Assembly (NCBI GenBank): GCA_026991065.1
Contig: JALXCG010000261.1
Location: forward strand, 1 to 22,444
From: JALXCG01 sp026991065 [NCBI: Gemmatimonadota bacterium]
GTDB lineage: Bacteria > GCA-2686955
Direction: 5' to 3'
Length of the DNA: 22,444 nt
The notes under the pieces are model-generated. The model was not told the DNA's origin. It did no database searches and saw nothing but the letters and a program-made list of their open reading frames with translations. The translations under genes and the position numbers were made by a program. Below are positions 22,443 to 22,444 of this stretch, in pieces; within the stretch, counting starts at the first letter, position 1; every line of letters starts with the position of its first letter.

Positions 22443-22444
22443 AA

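Overview
The window is a GC-rich (about 60-65% by eye), densely coded piece of a bacterial chromosome. I found no tRNA, rRNA, insertion sequence, phage gene or CRISPR array. Complex I genes, a C-cluster NuoG, an AlgC-like phosphohexomutase, an ArnB-like sugar aminotransferase and a CitMHS_2/NhaD-type antiporter fit a Gram-negative, respiring bacterium. The phylum cannot be fixed from the sequence. The fusions NuoCD and NuoEF suggest a lineage outside the well-studied Proteobacteria (inference).

Layout. (1) 1-5878, minus strand: the start of a complex I operon, nuoA-nuoB-nuoCD-nuoEF-nuoG, with nuoG cut by the window edge. A sigma70-like promoter lies just upstream. (2) 6261-7154, plus: a 3-hydroxyacyl-CoA dehydrogenase, divergent from nuo. 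(3) 7164-17031, minus: a tightly packed eight-gene run in transcription order: phosphomannomutase/phosphoglucomutase, RNase D, a DegT/ArnB-type aminotransferase, a YqeB/EF2563-like protein, FAD subunit, [2Fe-2S] subunit and Mo subunit of a molybdenum hydroxylase, then an amidohydrolase. Most junctions overlap by 4 bp. (4) 17324-20228, plus: a GAF plus SpoIIE-type serine phosphatase and an N5-(carboxyethyl)ornithine synthase-like dehydrogenase. (5) 20289-20741, minus: a universal stress protein, convergent with the previous gene across a hairpin. (6) 20988-22442, plus: an NhaD/CitMHS_2-type sodium:proton antiporter.

The most interesting part is the second half of region 3. YqeB-like proteins mark the selenium-dependent molybdenum hydroxylase systems, in which a labile selenium is thought to be part of the Mo site. 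Here a YqeB-like protein is coupled to a separate-subunit hydroxylase that keeps the purine-type active-site residues (Gln278, Glu305, Arg386, Glu751) and to an SsnA-like but distinct metal-dependent amidohydrolase. This suggests a deaminase plus hydroxylase route acting on an N-heterocycle of unknown identity. The classical partners selD, yqeC and mocA are not in the window. The complex I operon has two further points of interest: the NuoE-NuoF fusion, started from a TTG that overlaps the nuoCD stop, and a NuoG that keeps the four cysteines of the optional N7 cluster.
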